A DNA stretch of 64,000 bases, from the NCBI GenBank assembly GCA_947089135.1, contig CAMUJF010000014.1, positions 12,090 to 76,089 of the forward strand, given 5' to 3'. The position numbers were made by a program, and so were the translations under genes. Under the pieces are notes generated by a model. The model ran no database searches. It was given only the letters and a program-made list of their open reading frames with translations, and had not been told where the DNA came from. This document shows positions 44,518-53,052 of this stretch, piece after piece (position 1 is the first letter of the stretch; every line of letters starts with the position of its first letter). The DNA is from an uncultured Clostridia bacterium. Lineage in GTDB: Bacteria; Bacillota; Clostridia; Oscillospirales; Ruminococcaceae.

Positions 44518-45939
44518 TCACTTAATGTCCGTAATAACGCCCATAAACAGCGTCTCGCCCGACGGCGATTCTATCGTATAGAGAAACGGACGGTCAATTA
44601 TAAGTACAACCGGATACGACGGCTCATCGGAACAGCAAGCCACCGTAACGGAAGTAGCCGCGGCAGCCTCGGTGCCTTTTTCATCGCAGATTATCTTAGC
44701 CGCCTGCATTACGTCCGAAATAAATAAGTTTTCCTCCGATGTAATGCCGCTGAAATCTGCCGCATCAATGTTAAAGCAGTCCTTTACGCCCAAGCTCTTG
44801 AACATCTCCACAAGCGAAGCCTCGTAGTCGCACTCAAAGGGCGGCATTGTCAAGTGCACGTAAGTGTTGCTGTAAAACGGCTCCATAGCCGCTGAAAGCT
44901 CCTCGGCGGACATTTCCGCGATAATATCGGTGACAGGCTTGCTCTCATCGGCAGGCAGGAATATCTTCATGCACGAACCGTCCGTGTAGTCCAACTTCAC
45001 CGATTTGAACATACTGTCCGAGGAGTACATGATATGCTCGGTCATACTCATTGCCGGAGCATTTTCGTTGAAGCCCTCCGTGCCGTAAAATCCCCGTGGG
45101 TATCTGTCGTTAAAGTGATACCTCCACCCGTTTTTAAAGTACAGCGTGTTCACCAACGCCAGCCGCGCGTCCCCGGACAGCGGTTCGTCAATCATTTCCG
45201 TTATCAGCCCGTTTGTGTTTTTATCTATCCAGCCGTTGACTTCATCGACAAAGCCTTGTGAAGTCAGATCGCGTACAAAGCTTTCCGCATAGAAATAATT
45301 CGCAAGTTCGTCAGTAAATCCGCTGTTCAGACCTTTCGCTTTGTCCGACGCCCAAAGGGAATTTTTCGCGGACAGGCTGCCGTCCTCGCGGTTCAGCTCG
45401 TTCATAAGCCGATTGCCGTCAAGAGCCATATCCTCTTTACTTGCGTACCCGAACAGATCAAGAAGTTCCTTTTCGGTGGAAGAACCCTCGCCCGCACCCA
45501 TGGCAACCATACTCATTGCAAGTTTTGCGCTTGCGGGAGATATCACAACATTGCCGCCCTCAGCCGCCGCGTATTTCAGGAAAGCCGTTTCAAAGCTTCC
45601 CGCACAATTGGAAGGTCGCTCCGTAGCCATGGGATCGGACGGAGAAGCAAGGCATTTGAGCGCGTCCGGAATATCGTCTTCGGCAATGACGGTATCTTCG
45701 GATATATCCGGCGCAAGGGTTGTTTCCTCGATGCCAGGAAAGCTATCCTGCGTCTCCGCGTCGGTCTCCGACGCGTCTGCACCGGGAACAAAATCAGAAG
45801 CATTTTCGATAGTCTCCGACCAAGCTAAGGTAGTTTCCTCAGCAGGACAAGTCACTGTCCGCACCTCGTCCTCTTGCGGGCGGCAGCCTGTCAGCAAAAG
45901 CGTTAAGACCAATGCCGCGGTCAAAACTTTTCCTTTCAT
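44518..45939 (-). CDS. serpin, surface lipoprotein (second of pair)
   Basis: Serpin of 473 residues, paralogous to its neighbour. Lipoprotein signal ends in LLTGC (Cys19), then an acidic linker to about 115. Core motifs: VVISPASAKLAMSMVAMG, AKNSLWASDKAKGL, VNGWIDKNTNGLITEMI, LALVNTLYFKNGW, and IDRPFLYTIESPSGETLFMG. The hinge EKGTEAAAAT (420-429) is the inhibitory type. Counting from P17 places P2-P1-P1' at Cys435-Cys436-Ser437, an unusual pair of cysteines at the bait site. This differs from the neighbour's loop, so the targets probably differ. Its ATG overlaps the anti-sigma gene stop by 4 nt. Confidence 0.95.
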   Translation of the reverse strand: MKGKVLTAALVLTLLLTGCRPQEDEVRTVTCPAEETTLAWSETIENASDFVPGADASETDAETQDSFPGIEETTLAPDISEDTVIAEDDIPDALKCLASPSDPMATERPSNCAGSFETAFLKYAAAEGGNVVISPASAKLAMSMVAMGAGEGSSTEKELLDLFGYASKEDMALDGNRLMNELNREDGSLSAKNSLWASDKAKGLNSGFTDELANYFYAESFVRDLTSQGFVDEVNGWIDKNTNGLITEMIDEPLSGDARLALVNTLYFKNGWRYHFNDRYPRGFYGTEGFNENAPAMSMTEHIMYSSDSMFKSVKLDYTDGSCMKIFLPADESKPVTDIIAEMSAEELSAAMEPFYSNTYVHLTMPPFECDYEASLVEMFKSLGVKDCFNIDAADFSGITSEENLFISDVMQAAKIICDEKGTEAAAATSVTVACCSDEPSYPVVLIIDRPFLYTIESPSGETLFMGVITDIK

Positions 45940-46904
45940 GATAAACCGTCTCCTTTCAATTCATGCCACTTTTTAACAAGAGAGTCCGTATCCGCGCTGT
46001 AGGAAAATTTCATTCTGTCGTAGAAAAAGTCGTCAATACCGTTTTGAGGATAGATAACGTCCGCCGCCGTTTCACCGTCAAGCGTTACCCAACCGTTGTG
46101 AAATATCAGTCCCCCGTCAAGAGTGACCTCTATTTGGGGAGCGTTTTCAAAAACCAGACTGTACGTTCCCCCGTCAAATTTCAGGGGCAGAACATAGCTT
46201 CGGTTCTCCAGCAGCCTGTAGGGAGTCGCGCTTTCAAGCGTAATATTTTCCGTTTCATTTGTATCGGCATTCTCGGCGGTAAGCTCGTAGCAAACTGTTT
46301 CTCCGCGGCTGTATACCCTGTCCACATAAGCGTTGACAATTACGTCCGTGTGTATCAAAACGTTTGCCTCAACAAAAAAGTCGTCTCCCGATGTCTTTAC
46401 TGACGGAGCAGCTTCGGAACCGTCATATGCGGGAGCGGATTCCTCTGCCTCATCATATACAACAGGTTCAAGCTCCAGTTCCTCATACATGACAGTTTCC
46501 GGCAAATATCTTTCGGTCGCCGGAATAGTAATATCCGCCTCATCTTCGCCGTTTTCAACGTCAACGTCAACGTAACCGTCTTCGTCAGCGTACTGCACTG
46601 AACTGTCGATCGCCGCTTCGTTCATTATGCTGTTGCCCGAATCGTAAGACATATCCGAACTTTTGCCCCTGAAAGCCGCCGGAATTATCACCAGCGCAAT
46701 TGCCGCAGCCAACGCCGCAGGTACTGCTATCTTTCCGAAGCCGATATATTTCCTGACGGGCTTTGAGGTCACGCCGCTGACAGTATCGGCGTTTTTCTCG
46801 TCAAGACCGCGCTCTATACGCTCCCAAAGCGCGTCCATGTCGGGCGCGTTCTGTTCGGCATGAGCCTTGTACAGTTCTTTTATTTTTTTATCGTTCAAAT
46901 TCAT
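45936..46904 (-). CDS. membrane anti-sigma factor
   Basis: Protein of 322 residues from ATG 46904, which overlaps the sigma gene stop (ATGA) and has GGGAGG upstream; longer in-frame starts are less likely. Residues 1-60 are a cytoplasmic helical region (IKELYKAHAEQNAPDMDALW ... ERIERGLDEK) expected to bind the sigma factor. Residues about 78-97 are a membrane helix. The rest is extracytoplasmic: an acidic linker and then a beta-rich sensor-like domain (about 180-300). Genes directly after ECF sigma factors usually encode their inhibitors, which supports the role. No characterised anti-sigma subfamily is identified. Confidence 0.8.
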   Translation of the reverse strand: MNLNDKKIKELYKAHAEQNAPDMDALWERIERGLDEKNADTVSGVTSKPVRKYIGFGKIAVPAALAAAIALVIIPAAFRGKSSDMSYDSGNSIMNEAAIDSSVQYADEDGYVDVDVENGEDEADITIPATERYLPETVMYEELELEPVVYDEAEESAPAYDGSEAAPSVKTSGDDFFVEANVLIHTDVIVNAYVDRVYSRGETVCYELTAENADTNETENITLESATPYRLLENRSYVLPLKFDGGTYSLVFENAPQIEVTLDGGLIFHNGWVTLDGETAADVIYPQNGIDDFFYDRMKFSYSADTDSLVKKWHELKGDGLS

Positions 46905-47455
46905 ACCGACTGCGCCTCCCCCACAATTTTTTGCAGCTTGGATACTGCATTGCGGTACTTCCATGTGACCGTACCGATAGGTTTTTCCAGTATTGCGGCG
47001 ATCTCTCTGAATGTCAGTTCCGCAAGAATGTGCATATTGACTATCTCCCGCTCGCTTTCGTCCAGAGACTCCAAAGCCTCCGCAACCGCCATGTTTCCCG
47101 TGACCGTTTCCTCGGTAGACGTGCTGTCCGCAGGTTCGGGAACGGTTTTCTCCTCCGTGTCGCCGTCCAGAAGCGGCTGTTCCCGCTTCTGCTTTTTAAG
47201 GAAGTCCAGAGCCATATTTCTGGCTATCGTAACAAGCCACCGCTTGTGTTTTCCGCCGAAACAGTAAGTATCGGCTATCCTCCACAGCTTCAGAAAAAAT
47301 TCCGACGTAATGTCCTCCGCGTCATGGCTGCTGCGGAGTATCTGGTACACGCACTGATATATTGTTTTTCCGTATTCCTCGTAAATTTCTTTCAGACCTT
47401 GTTTGTCGCCCTGCTGTATGAGCGTTATCCGACGCTCAAACTGCCTGTCCGTCAT
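46901..47455 (-). CDS. ECF-type RNA polymerase sigma factor
   Basis: Sigma-70-family extracytoplasmic-function factor of 184 residues. Region 2 is at residues 20-90 (YGKTIYQCVYQILRSSHDAE DITSEFFLKLW, with WLVTIARNMALDFLKK), followed by a 30-residue linker. Region 4 is at 120-175 (LDESEREIVNMHILAELTFREIAAILEKPIGTVTW). First gene of the operon sigma, anti-sigma, serpin, serpin, VWA, all overlapping or closely spaced, so it most likely controls its own operon in response to an envelope or protease signal (inference). GGAGGGG ribosome site upstream. Confidence 0.95.
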   Translation of the reverse strand: MTDRQFERRITLIQQGDKQGLKEIYEEYGKTIYQCVYQILRSSHDAEDITSEFFLKLWRIADTYCFGGKHKRWLVTIARNMALDFLKKQKREQPLLDGDTEEKTVPEPADSTSTEETVTGNMAVAEALESLDESEREIVNMHILAELTFREIAAILEKPIGTVTWKYRNAVSKLQKIVGEAQSV

Positions 47456-47774
47456 ACCGTTCTCACCCCTCCGATTTGATGTCCTATAATTATACTAAGC
47501 TCTATTGCAAAATTTACAATTTTGCAATACCGACAATAAAATTGCCGTACAGCGGCAAAGCCGCTGTAGAGCCGCCGTTCATACTGCCCGCGCAAAGCTG
47601 AAAGCTTTGCAAGCCGCCAATGGCGGCATTTCAAATAATTGCATTGTAATATATAATACGTTTTTCCGACATAGTTTTTATGGGGGCAATTGCTACAAAT
47701 TTATAGTAATATTTTTATGCACTCCCAACAAAAAGAGCGTACCCGTTCAAACGAGTACGCCTGACTAAATTGTC
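47456..47774. repeat. intergenic array of four short-loop hairpins plus terminator
   Basis: Four consecutive perfect hairpins with 3-nt loops: 11 bp (47504-47514/47518-47528, loop TAC), 9 bp (47548-47556/47560-47568, loop AAA), 8 bp (47592-47599/47603-47610, loop GAA), 6-7 bp (47613-47618/47622-47627, loop AAT). A TATAAT hexamer on the minus strand near 47485-47490 could serve the sigma operon. At 47737-47761 lies the terminator of the 47775 gene. No ORF is seen. Confidence 0.8.
47727..47761 (-). terminator. terminator of the 508-residue protein gene
   Basis: On the minus strand GCGTACTCGT-TTGA-ACGGGTACGC (10 bp with one G-U pair), then TCTTTTTGTT. Confidence 0.85.
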
Positions 47775-49301
47775 TTAAACTATCTTATTAAGTTCCTCAA
47801 GAAGCGTTTTCTTTGCTTCGAGACTCTTCATTCCCTTTGCAAAAATGCAGTCCATGCGGTAGCGGATATAGTCCTCGTAAAGCTTTGTACCGAAAACATT
47901 TTCGTTAAGCAGCTTCGTATAGGAAACCGCGTCCATATTACCGGAAATAACGTACAAAAGCTTTTCCAAAGCCATCATTTTCTTGTCGTCGTCGGAAAGA
48001 TTCTTGGACGCAGGAAGCGCGTTAATATCCACAAGAACATTTCTCTTGTCGGAACGAATAGTATAGCCGCTTGACTCCAGTCCGCCGAAAACGCGGATAA
48101 TGTTGGTTTTGAGAGCGGGACCCGCAAACGGGAACATTCTCAGCGGCAGATCCTCCTCCTTGACGTCAACATATATAGCCTTGTCGCTGGCAGGAGCAAG
48201 AATGACCTTGTAGATATCCGTGAACCAATAGTCCATGCCGTCCTTGTATGTAATGGGGTACTTGTAGCCTTTCATATCGGAGCTGAGCGCAAAATCAAGC
48301 ACAGGCTCCCGCCCCGCACTGTAGTAATCCTCATGATTGGCGGCGCACTTGTCCGAAACGATCTTGGTAATTCTCGAAACAGTAAATTCTCCCATATCGT
48401 TCTTATCGCCGTCAAGGAAAGTCCTGATCCCGTCAAAGGTGTTTTTCTGCAAGTCCTCCGCAAAGCTTGAAGCGCGGATATAGTCCTTATTGAACTTGCT
48501 CATCACATTGACCATAACGTCGTCGTTTATAAGGTCGTCAGCCTCATTGTAGGCATAATTATCCATAACGCACTTTTTAAGCGCACTCTTTAGAGCTGTC
48601 TCTTCCGACTTATCAATTCCGGTAAAGGCAAAACGGTCGTAGACCTGCTCCATCATCACGTTGAGAGGTATCTCTCCGCCGATGTACTTAAAACGGTCGT
48701 TATTGAGAAGTACAGCCATTTTCGGCAGTATCTTCTGTTTAGCGGTCTCGCCGGTGGATATTTTATTGGACATCATTCCCAGGCAAACAAGGAACTCCGC
48801 ATAATCCTTCATAATATCCTGCTCGGTGAGATAGTTAAAGAAATATCCGTAAACATAACCTGCAAAAAACTCTTTAAGACTGTTAAACAAGTCGGGATTT
48901 TTGCCTATCTCGGCTATGTACTTTTCCTTGAAAGCGGCTACTTCGTTCACGGCAATAGACTTCTTTCCGCCGTTAAGCGCAACAAGCTGCTTTTCCTGAC
49001 CCTTGAAAAAGAGCTTAAGATATGTGTTATAGCGAGGCTCTTTTGCGCCGCTGCTCTTATCCTCAAAGAACGTCCAGATAAGAAAAGCCCTGTGCATATT
49101 TTTCACAGCGTCGGAGGAACTCTCCACCAGATTTTTCACATCAATATTCACATTCTGACCGAATTTGGAATTTTTGTTGAAATCGGCGAGGATTTTCTCG
49201 ATCTCCTCCTTAAAAGCGGCATAAGCAGGAGACTTCTCCATAAATATCACCGAATCCAGTACCTCAGAACCGGCGACCGTCAGATCAAAAACGACACTCA
49301 T
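47775..49301 (-). CDS. uncharacterised 508-residue cytoplasmic protein
   Basis: No family recognised. No signal peptide or membrane helix. Mostly helical (LNGGKKSIAVNEVAAFKEKY, LKEFFAGYVYGYFFNYLTEQ), with a beta-rich section near 330-430 (KYPITYKDGMDYWFTDIYKV, DLPLRMFPFAGPALKTNIIR) and a helical C-terminus. Acidic-basic balance suggests a soluble protein, perhaps part of an assembly. It starts 105 nt downstream of pyrE on the same strand, with no obvious terminator between, and could be co-transcribed. Strong terminator follows. Confidence 0.75.
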   Translation of the reverse strand: MSVVFDLTVAGSEVLDSVIFMEKSPAYAAFKEEIEKILADFNKNSKFGQNVNIDVKNLVESSSDAVKNMHRAFLIWTFFEDKSSGAKEPRYNTYLKLFFKGQEKQLVALNGGKKSIAVNEVAAFKEKYIAEIGKNPDLFNSLKEFFAGYVYGYFFNYLTEQDIMKDYAEFLVCLGMMSNKISTGETAKQKILPKMAVLLNNDRFKYIGGEIPLNVMMEQVYDRFAFTGIDKSEETALKSALKKCVMDNYAYNEADDLINDDVMVNVMSKFNKDYIRASSFAEDLQKNTFDGIRTFLDGDKNDMGEFTVSRITKIVSDKCAANHEDYYSAGREPVLDFALSSDMKGYKYPITYKDGMDYWFTDIYKVILAPASDKAIYVDVKEEDLPLRMFPFAGPALKTNIIRVFGGLESSGYTIRSDKRNVLVDINALPASKNLSDDDKKMMALEKLLYVISGNMDAVSYTKLLNENVFGTKLYEDYIRYRMDCIFAKGMKSLEAKKTLLEELNKIV

Positions 49302-49406
49302 TGTATGCTCCGTTTCTCAGCGGCACATTTTTTTGACTCCCCCGCTCCGTCCGCCGCTGTTGGCGAAGCTTCATATCAAGACTAACAGTACGTATGCCTC
49401 AAGAGA

Positions 49407-50060
49407 TCAAACGCCGTAAACTTTGCGGTATTCGATCATTTTTTCCAGATACTCCCTACCGGGAACAATGCCGTCCTCTATCGCTTCAATAATATCGTTC
49501 ATATTCACGATAGGGTAGATATTTACGCCGAACTCGCCGCTTACCTCCTGTACCGCGGACTTGTCGCCGTTCAGACCCTTTTCCATGCGGTCGACCTGAA
49601 TTATCATTGCGGCGACGTCAACATTTGCAGTCTCTTTAAGCTTTGGCATTACCTCGCGCAAAGCTTTTCCTGAGGTCATAACGTCCTCAATGATAACGAC
49701 CCTTTCGCCGTCCGTAAGCTGTTTTCCCACAATACAGCCGCCCTCGCCGTGATCCTTGGCTTCCTTGCGGTCGAAGCAATAGTTAACATCAATGCCAAAC
49801 TTTTTATATAGCGCCACCGCCGTTGAGACCGCAAGCGGTATACCCTTATAGGCGGGACCGAAAAGCGTATCAAATTCAATTCCGTTGTCATGTATACACT
49901 CGGCATAGAATTCTCCCAGTCTCGCAAGCTGCGCGCCTGTTTTATAGTTTCCCGAATTCATGAAATAAGGGGAAAGCCTGCCGCTTTTCAGTGTAAACTC
50001 TCCAAAAGTCAGCACTCCGCTGTCCACCATAAATTTGATAAAATCTTGTTTGTAACCCAT
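49407..50060 (-). CDS. pyrE: orotate phosphoribosyltransferase PyrE
   Basis: Transfers orotate onto PRPP to make OMP in de novo pyrimidine synthesis. The 217-residue protein has the substrate loop FTLKSGRLSPYFMNSG, GPAYKGIPLA, the mobile loop region RKEAKDHGEGG, and the PRPP signature VVIIEDVMTSGKAL. Start ATG 50060 is chosen because AAGGAG lies 7 nt upstream; a longer in-frame start at 50087 lacks this. No PyrR-type attenuator was seen in the short leader. Confidence 0.96.
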   Translation of the reverse strand: MGYKQDFIKFMVDSGVLTFGEFTLKSGRLSPYFMNSGNYKTGAQLARLGEFYAECIHDNGIEFDTLFGPAYKGIPLAVSTAVALYKKFGIDVNYCFDRKEAKDHGEGGCIVGKQLTDGERVVIIEDVMTSGKALREVMPKLKETANVDVAAMIIQVDRMEKGLNGDKSAVQEVSGEFGVNIYPIVNMNDIIEAIEDGIVPGREYLEKMIEYRKVYGV

Positions 50061-50149
50061 AGAGCCGCTCCTTAACATAATTTTCATAGATATAGTTAAA
50101 TTATATCATAATTAGTTTCAAAAATCAACACGTAAAATTATAAAAAAAA

Positions 50150-50178
50150 TTGCAATTTTTCTGTTAATATGATACAAT
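50150..50178 (+). promoter_or_regulatory. promoter of trmB
   Basis: TTGCAA (50150-50155), 17-nt spacer, TACAAT (50173-50178). Confidence 0.8.
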
Positions 50179-50211
50179 AGATTAAGGATAAAAATGCGAA
50201 AGGAAGTTTTT

Positions 50212-50877
50212 ATGAGGATAAGACGAAAAAAATGGGCGCGTCCCGAACTGGCAGTCTGCCCGTACTATATCGAACACGCAGAGGAGCTGAAAGGGAAATG
50301 GAACACCGTTTTTCCCGACGATAAGCCGCTTTATGCCGAGCTTGGCTGCGGTAAGGGCTGGTTCGCGGCTCAGGCCGCATTAAAGTACCCCGAAATAAAC
50401 TGGCTTGCCATGGATATAAAAAGCGATATGCTTGGAGTCGCCCGCAGGACGGTACAGAAAGCCTTTGACGAGGCAAACAGAACTGTTGACAACCTGAAGC
50501 TTGTTTCCTGCAACATAGAGCGTATTTCAGACTATTTCGGCGAAAATGACCGCGCGGACAGGCTGTACATCAATTTCTGCAATCCATGGCCAAAGGATAA
50601 GCACAACAAGCGCAGACTTACCCACACGCGCCAGCTTATGCAGTACCGCGTTTTTCTTGCGGACGGCGGAGAAATACACTTCAAAACCGACGACGACGAG
50701 CTTTTTGAGGAATCGCTGGAATACTTCTCCGAAGCCGGCTTTGATATCAAGTACCTTACAAGAGACCTGCACACAAGCGATTACCCTGACAACCTTGTCA
50801 CGGAGCATGAAAAAATGTTTACAGACGAGGGAAAGAAGATCAAGTTCCTTATTGCGGTAAAAACAGATAAGAAATAA
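50212..50877 (+). CDS. trmB: tRNA (guanine-N7)-methyltransferase TrmB
   Basis: SAM-dependent enzyme making m7G46 in the variable loop of tRNAs. The 221-residue protein has RIRRKKWARPEL at its N-terminus, the SAM motif YAELGCGKGWFAAQAA, the family signatures INFCNPWPKDKHNKRRLTH and FKTDDDELFEESLEYF, and the C-terminal TEHEKMFTDEGKKIKFL. ATG 50212 is favoured by AAAGGAAG about 6 nt upstream; an ATG at 50194 is in frame but lies before the ribosome site. Confidence 0.97.
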   Translation: MRIRRKKWARPELAVCPYYIEHAEELKGKWNTVFPDDKPLYAELGCGKGWFAAQAALKYPEINWLAMDIKSDMLGVARRTVQKAFDEANRTVDNLKLVSCNIERISDYFGENDRADRLYINFCNPWPKDKHNKRRLTHTRQLMQYRVFLADGGEIHFKTDDDELFEESLEYFSEAGFDIKYLTRDLHTSDYPDNLVTEHEKMFTDEGKKIKFLIAVKTDKK

Positions 50878-50895
50878 ATGCGGCATAACAGTAAA

Positions 50896-50927
50896 AACCG
50901 TCCCCCGAAAAATTTCGAGGGACGGTT
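50896..50927. terminator. bidirectional hairpin between trmB and GH130 gene
   Basis: AACCGTCCC (50896-50904) pairs with GGGACGGTT (50919-50927), with extra inner pairing. The A-run on its left becomes a T run on the minus strand, so it best serves the GH130 gene. Confidence 0.82.
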
Positions 50928-50961
50928 TCAATATCAACTGCACACAGTCAGCTGTAATTGC

Positions 50962-52002
50962 TCACACCTGGCTGTTGTTGTCAAGGAAGTCCATAACGTC
51001 GTCAACGTATGTGAACGCAAGGGAAGTGCAGGTATCGGCACAGCCGTAGTAAATGCAGATTCTGCCTGTGTCCGCGTCAACAAGGTTAGCGCAGGGGAAT
51101 GTTACAGCGTCCGTATCGCCTATAAGCTCGTAATCAGTCTGAGGGCTGATAAGATATGACGCGCCTCTCTTGAGTACCTTCCAAGGCTCGTCCTTGTCAA
51201 GGAGAGCTGCGGAGAAGCTGTATACATAGCCGTTGCAGGAGGTCAGTACGCCATGATAGAATATGAGCCAGCCGCGGTCTGTTTCGATAGGAATAGGTCC
51301 TGCGCCCATTTTGGTCGCTTCCCAACCCTTAGAGGGACCCATTACGTGTCTGTGCTCGCCCCAGTAGGTAAGGTCGGGGGACTGGCTGATAAACATATCT
51401 CCGAAAGGAGTATGTCCGCTGTCCGAGGGACGGCTCATCATAACATACTTGTTGTTGATCTTGCGGGGGAACATTACGCCGTTTCTGTTGAAAGGCAGGT
51501 ATGCGTTTTCAAGCTGTGTGAATTCCTTGAAATCGTAAGTATAGGCGATTCCGATAGTAGGCTTCCAGCCGTAAGCGTTGCACCATGTTACAATGTATCT
51601 TTCCTTGCCGTTTTCATCGTCAAGTCTGCAAACGCGGGGATCGTAGCCGTACTGCCACTGTCCCACCTCCGGGATATCGCACTTGAACTTGATCCTTTCC
51701 TCATTGATGTCCCAGTTGATACCGTCCTTGGAGAAGCCGACGTGAAGCTCCATGTTGCGCTCTCTGTCGTCAACACGGAAAACGCCTGCAAACTTGTAGT
51801 CCCCAACCTCAAAGGGTACTACAGAGCTGTTGAAGATAGAGTTTGAAGGTTCTCTGTAACCGTTTGCTTTCTTTACCATGATGTGGTCGCGCTTGATAAT
51901 GGGGTTTGCATTGTAGCGCCATACTACGTCCTTGCAGTCCGCAGGCTTATCCTGCCAGGGGATATTGGGGAGCGATACTCCGTTTAATACTTTTGTTTTC
52001 AT
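50962..52002 (-). CDS. GH130 beta-mannoside phosphorylase
   Basis: Glycoside hydrolase family 130 enzyme of 346 residues, a five-bladed propeller phosphorylase acting on beta-1,4-mannosyl linkages and yielding mannose 1-phosphate. Motifs: WRYNANPII, SIFNSSVVPF, AGVFRVDDRERNMELHVGFS (general acid Asp region), FMFPRK-like VMFPRKINNKYVMMSRPSD, and GAGPIPIETDRGWLIFYHGV. No signal peptide, so it acts on imported oligosaccharides. Mannosylglucose and mannooligosaccharide phosphorylase subfamilies cannot be told apart here. AAAGGAAA before ATG 52002 sets the start. It follows the ABC permease genes on the same strand. Confidence 0.93.
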   Translation of the reverse strand: MKTKVLNGVSLPNIPWQDKPADCKDVVWRYNANPIIKRDHIMVKKANGYREPSNSIFNSSVVPFEVGDYKFAGVFRVDDRERNMELHVGFSKDGINWDINEERIKFKCDIPEVGQWQYGYDPRVCRLDDENGKERYIVTWCNAYGWKPTIGIAYTYDFKEFTQLENAYLPFNRNGVMFPRKINNKYVMMSRPSDSGHTPFGDMFISQSPDLTYWGEHRHVMGPSKGWEATKMGAGPIPIETDRGWLIFYHGVLTSCNGYVYSFSAALLDKDEPWKVLKRGASYLISPQTDYELIGDTDAVTFPCANLVDADTGRICIYYGCADTCTSLAFTYVDDVMDFLDNNSQV

Positions 52003-52030
52003 AATAAATTTCCTTTCAAAATTCAATAAG

Positions 52031-52143
52031 GGCTTGCCCAGTCATTTAACGAGGCAAGCCGCAGCGAAGCTGCGGTGAGGAATCAATATGGGATTGTATC
52101 CCATATTGATTCCGAAAATGGAGCCCGCCGCCTTTGGAGGCGG
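52031..52143. repeat. hairpin array between GH130 gene and permease gene
   Basis: Four consecutive inverted repeats: 8 bp (52031-52038/52053-52060), 7 bp with loop GAA (52059-52065/52069-52075), a perfect 15 bp with loop TTGTA (52079-52093/52099-52113), and 6 bp (52128-52133/52138-52143). GCGGGGGAC at the right end also occurs beside asd. It could shape differential expression of the downstream GH130 gene. Confidence 0.8.
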
Positions 52144-52160
52144 GGGACATCTTGCCTAAG

Positions 52161-53051
52161 TTATTCTTTTACCGAACCGTTTACAAGTCCCGCATATATC
52201 TGTTTCTGGAGCGAAATAAAAATCACCAGAGTCGGAATGATACAAATAACAATACCCGCAAAAATTATTTCCCACTTTGCGCCGTAAGGTCCCATAAACC
52301 GATAAAGAGATGTGGATACTACCGACAACTCGTCGCTGGGCATATAAAGCTGAGGAGTATAGAAATCGTTGTAGATACCGATAACTTTTATTATGAGCAC
52401 TGTTGCTATAGCCGGTTTGAGCAGCGGAAGAATTATTCTGAAATAAACCGTGAAGTAATTTGCACCGTCCATGATAGCGCTTTCGTCAAGAGACGTGGAA
52501 ATATTGTCCAGAAACTGCATGAAAATATAAATGGAAATAATATCTGTACCAACGTAAAGAATAATTGGAGCAGCCATTGTTCCCACAAGGTGAAAGCCGT
52601 TCATGATGCGGTAAACCGTTACCTGCATTGAAATTGCGGGAAAAAGCGTAGCTAGCAGGAACGCCGCTTTCAGAACCTTTCCGAACAGAGTTTTAAAACG
52701 CTGGAGAACATATGCCGTCATTGTACCTGTAATTATCGTTCCCGTGCAGGAAATAAGAATTATTATTGCTGTATTTTTAAGACCCAACAGTACCTTTCCG
52801 TCGATAAATGCCGTTTTGTAGTTAGACCACTCAAACGACGTCGGCAGCGCAAAAACGTTGGAGGAAAGAAACTCCGTGTTGTTTTTGAGAGAACCGAGAA
52901 AAACCACTATCAGCGGTATAAAAACTATCAGACAAGCGATAACCAACACTGCATATTTAAGGAATGTAAACAGACCGCGCTTGAATCTTGCGCCTTTGGA
53001 ACTTCCGTCGTCTCCGACGTCATAGCTGAAATTAGCTTCGAAACCGTCCAT
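52161..53051 (-). CDS. sugar ABC transporter permease, MalG type
   Basis: Carbohydrate uptake type 1 inner-membrane permease of 296 residues with six hydrophobic segments and the ATPase-contact loop ESAIMDGANYFTVYFRIILP (EAA loop with Asp-Gly-Ala). The first 38 residues are cytoplasmic and polar. ATG 53051 is used because AAGGAGG lies 9 nt upstream; the next permease stops 1 nt before. It partners the MalF-type permease and the binding protein encoded just upstream. No ATPase gene is present here, so a shared MsiK-like ATPase elsewhere is expected. Confidence 0.93.
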   Translation of the reverse strand: MDGFEANFSYDVGDDGSSKGARFKRGLFTFLKYAVLVIACLIVFIPLIVVFLGSLKNNTEFLSSNVFALPTSFEWSNYKTAFIDGKVLLGLKNTAIIILISCTGTIITGTMTAYVLQRFKTLFGKVLKAAFLLATLFPAISMQVTVYRIMNGFHLVGTMAAPIILYVGTDIISIYIFMQFLDNISTSLDESAIMDGANYFTVYFRIILPLLKPAIATVLIIKVIGIYNDFYTPQLYMPSDELSVVSTSLYRFMGPYGAKWEIIFAGIVICIIPTLVIFISLQKQIYAGLVNGSVKE

Positions 53052-53052
53052 A

